Part shown: positions 5,606-6,565 of the stretch, one piece after another
How positions within the stretch are numbered: position 1 is the first letter of the stretch
Layout: each line of letters starts with the position of its first letter
Assembly (NCBI GenBank): GCA_020058145.1
Contig: JAGVEP010000377.1
Coordinates: 1-6,565, forward strand
Length of the DNA: 6,565 bases
Source of the DNA: Phycisphaerae bacterium
Lineage (GTDB): Bacteria > Planctomycetota > Phycisphaerae > UBA1845 > Fen-1342
Direction: 5' to 3'
Position numbers and translations under genes: made by a program
The notes under the pieces: generated by a model
The model's database searches: none
What the model saw: only the letters and a program-made list of their open reading frames with translations
Told to the model about the DNA's origin: nothing

Positions 5606-6565
5606 TTGGCCTGCTCCCAGCGGGCGAGCGCCGCCTCCGCCGCGACAACCTCCACGCCGGAGATGCCGAATAGCCCGGCATCGGTGAGCCCGGCCGCGAG
5701 GCTCGTCAATTCGCGAACGAGCACACGTGGCACGAATTCCTGCGCGATGGCCGCCCGCTGCCGTTCCTTGAGCTTGCGGGCCTCGTGGGCGAATTCGACG
5801 CCGGCCATGCCCTCCATCAGCAGCGACGCGGCCGCGAAAGCCGCCGGCGCCCACAGCACGTCCCAGGGCGTCAACCCGGCGGTCTTGACCGCGAGCAGGA
5901 GGGAACCCACATCGATGGTGACCCGCGCCGTGCGCAGCGCCGCCAGCCGCACGGGTTGCTTCCGCAGCTCGGCGTACAAGCGGTCCGCCGTCCGGCGAAT
6001 CTCCTGCGACACCTGTTCGTGGTGGGTCGCAATCGCGGGCTCGAGCTTCTGCCGCAGGGGCGCCTGTTCGTCATCCAGGCGCCGCGCCAGTGCTCGCCAC
6101 ACGGCCGTGTCATCCGCCGCGCGCGCTGCGTTGCGAAGCACGTCGCGGTGCAGGCCCGTGAGGAGCCCGTCGAGCGCAGCCACGAGCACCGTGGCCTCGG
6201 CACCGAGACTGTGCAGCGAGCTGGTGCGAGAATCCCTGCTCGCACCCACGCGACGCTGCGCCCACCATGATTGCCCGGCCGCGAACAGCCGCCGGATCGG
6301 CCAGGTGACGAGTTGGCGGGCGCGGCTGACCGGCCCGGAGATCTGCGGGATTTCCAGCAGGCTCAGCAGTGCGACGGTTGCACGCCGAAAGCCGTCGTAG
6401 CGCTGCGGATGGTCCAGGTAGTCGCGCCCGTAGGCCACAACGAACTGCTGGCCGGCGGTTTCGACCGCCTCACGCCAAGCGTGCAAAGCGCGGTGCTCCG
6501 CGCGGACCGGCGTGAGCCAGGTGTCCCAATGCCGGCGCAACAGCGTCCCGATGCCGCGGGGGCAC
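5602..6565 (-). CDS. 3' part of a membrane protein paired with the GTPase (possibly a second YfjP-like GTPase)
   Basis: The frame is open from the window edge to a TGA at 5602-5604, about 320 codons. The upstream codons at the edge read PRGIGTL before the first methionine (6540), and that methionine has no strong ribosome site, so the gene probably begins outside the window. Counting from that methionine, residues 1-200 are helical and Arg/Ala-rich, with LARRLDDEQAPLRQKLEPAI (151-170) looking coiled-coil-like. A hydrophobic region at about 208-248 is probably one or two membrane helices. A charged helix (EARKLKERQR) follows. No P-loop is visible; a G domain may lie in the missing N-terminus. 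The stop overlaps the GTPase start by four bases, so the two are one transcription unit and probably work as partners. This arrangement suggests paired dynamin-like or YfjP-like GTPases, but that is an inference from layout. Confidence 0.6.
   Translation of the reverse strand, partial: CPRGIGTLLRRHWDTWLTPVRAEHRALHAWREAVETAGQQFVVAYGRDYLDHPQRYDGFRRATVALLSLLEIPQISGPVSRARQLVTWPIRRLFAAGQSWWAQRRVGASRDSRTSSLHSLGAEATVLVAALDGLLTGLHRDVLRNAARAADDTAVWRALARRLDDEQAPLRQKLEPAIATHHEQVSQEIRRTADRLYAELRKQPVRLAALRTARVTIDVGSLLLAVKTAGLTPWDVLWAPAAFAAASLLMEGMAGVEFAHEARKLKERQRAAIAQEFVPRVLVRELTSLAAGLTDAGLFGISGVEVVAAEAALARWEQAK
5614..5618 (-). promoter_or_regulatory. Ribosome binding site of the GTPase gene inside the upstream gene
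   Basis: GGGAG on the minus strand lies 8 bases before the ATG at 5605, within the last codons of the upstream gene. With the ATGA overlap it points to coupled translation. Confidence 0.55.

Noticed and set aside
5606..5854. 83-residue N-terminal extension of the GTPase to an earlier ATG
   Set aside because: It would lie inside the upstream gene, is Arg/Gly-rich and without family likeness. The ATGA overlap and GGGAG site support the start at 5605.
4094..6400. 768-codon open frame on the plus strand opposite the GTPase and its partner
   Set aside because: It is antisense to genes with clear motifs (P-loop, membrane helices), contains no recognisable domain, is Arg/Ala-rich as expected of GC-rich shadow frames, and runs across all three internal palindromes and the REP-like hairpin.

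Overview
The window is GC-rich DNA holding five protein genes, two of them cut by the window ends. The content fits a Planctomycetota-like bacterium: a Wza-type exporter with a proline-rich loop, an exosortase, a NeuD/PglD-type acyltransferase and a pair of large membrane-anchored GTPase-family genes. This assignment is inferred from gene style, not proven.

Left part (1-2682, minus strand): an apparent exopolysaccharide/exosortase operon. It reads from a lipoprotein polysaccharide export protein (2682-1099), through an exosortase with an intact Cys/Arg/His triad (1075-122), into the first 30 codons of a third gene that leaves the window at position 1. Gaps are only 23 and 31 bases. A 372-base divergent intergenic region (2683-3054) carries a candidate promoter and a hairpin for this operon.

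Middle (3055-3765, plus strand): a NeuD/PglD-family sugar O/N-acyltransferase, likely also for surface glycan synthesis. Tyrosine occupies the position where the family normally has its catalytic histidine.

Right part (3707-6565, minus strand): a two-gene unit. The 3' part of a membrane protein overlaps by ATGA the start of a 632-residue GTPase with two C-terminal membrane helices. The GTPase end converges on, and overlaps, the end of the acyltransferase gene.

The main discovery is a family of four 29-base palindromes (CCCTTGACA-N11-TGTCAAGGG) at 3767, 4454, 4596 and 4916. Each is flanked by its own different 4-base direct repeat (TAGG, CCTG, CCAG, CGGG), the mark of target-site duplication. 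So they look like very small mobile elements rather than ordinary repeats. Each insertion adds 29+4 = 33 bases, exactly 11 codons, and all four lie in frame in the GTPase gene. One also sits directly on the acyltransferase stop codon, which is preserved inside the duplicated TAGG. Between two of the copies is a second, REP-like hairpin (GGTGGGC-GGT-GCCCACC). No gene that could mobilise the palindromes is in the window.
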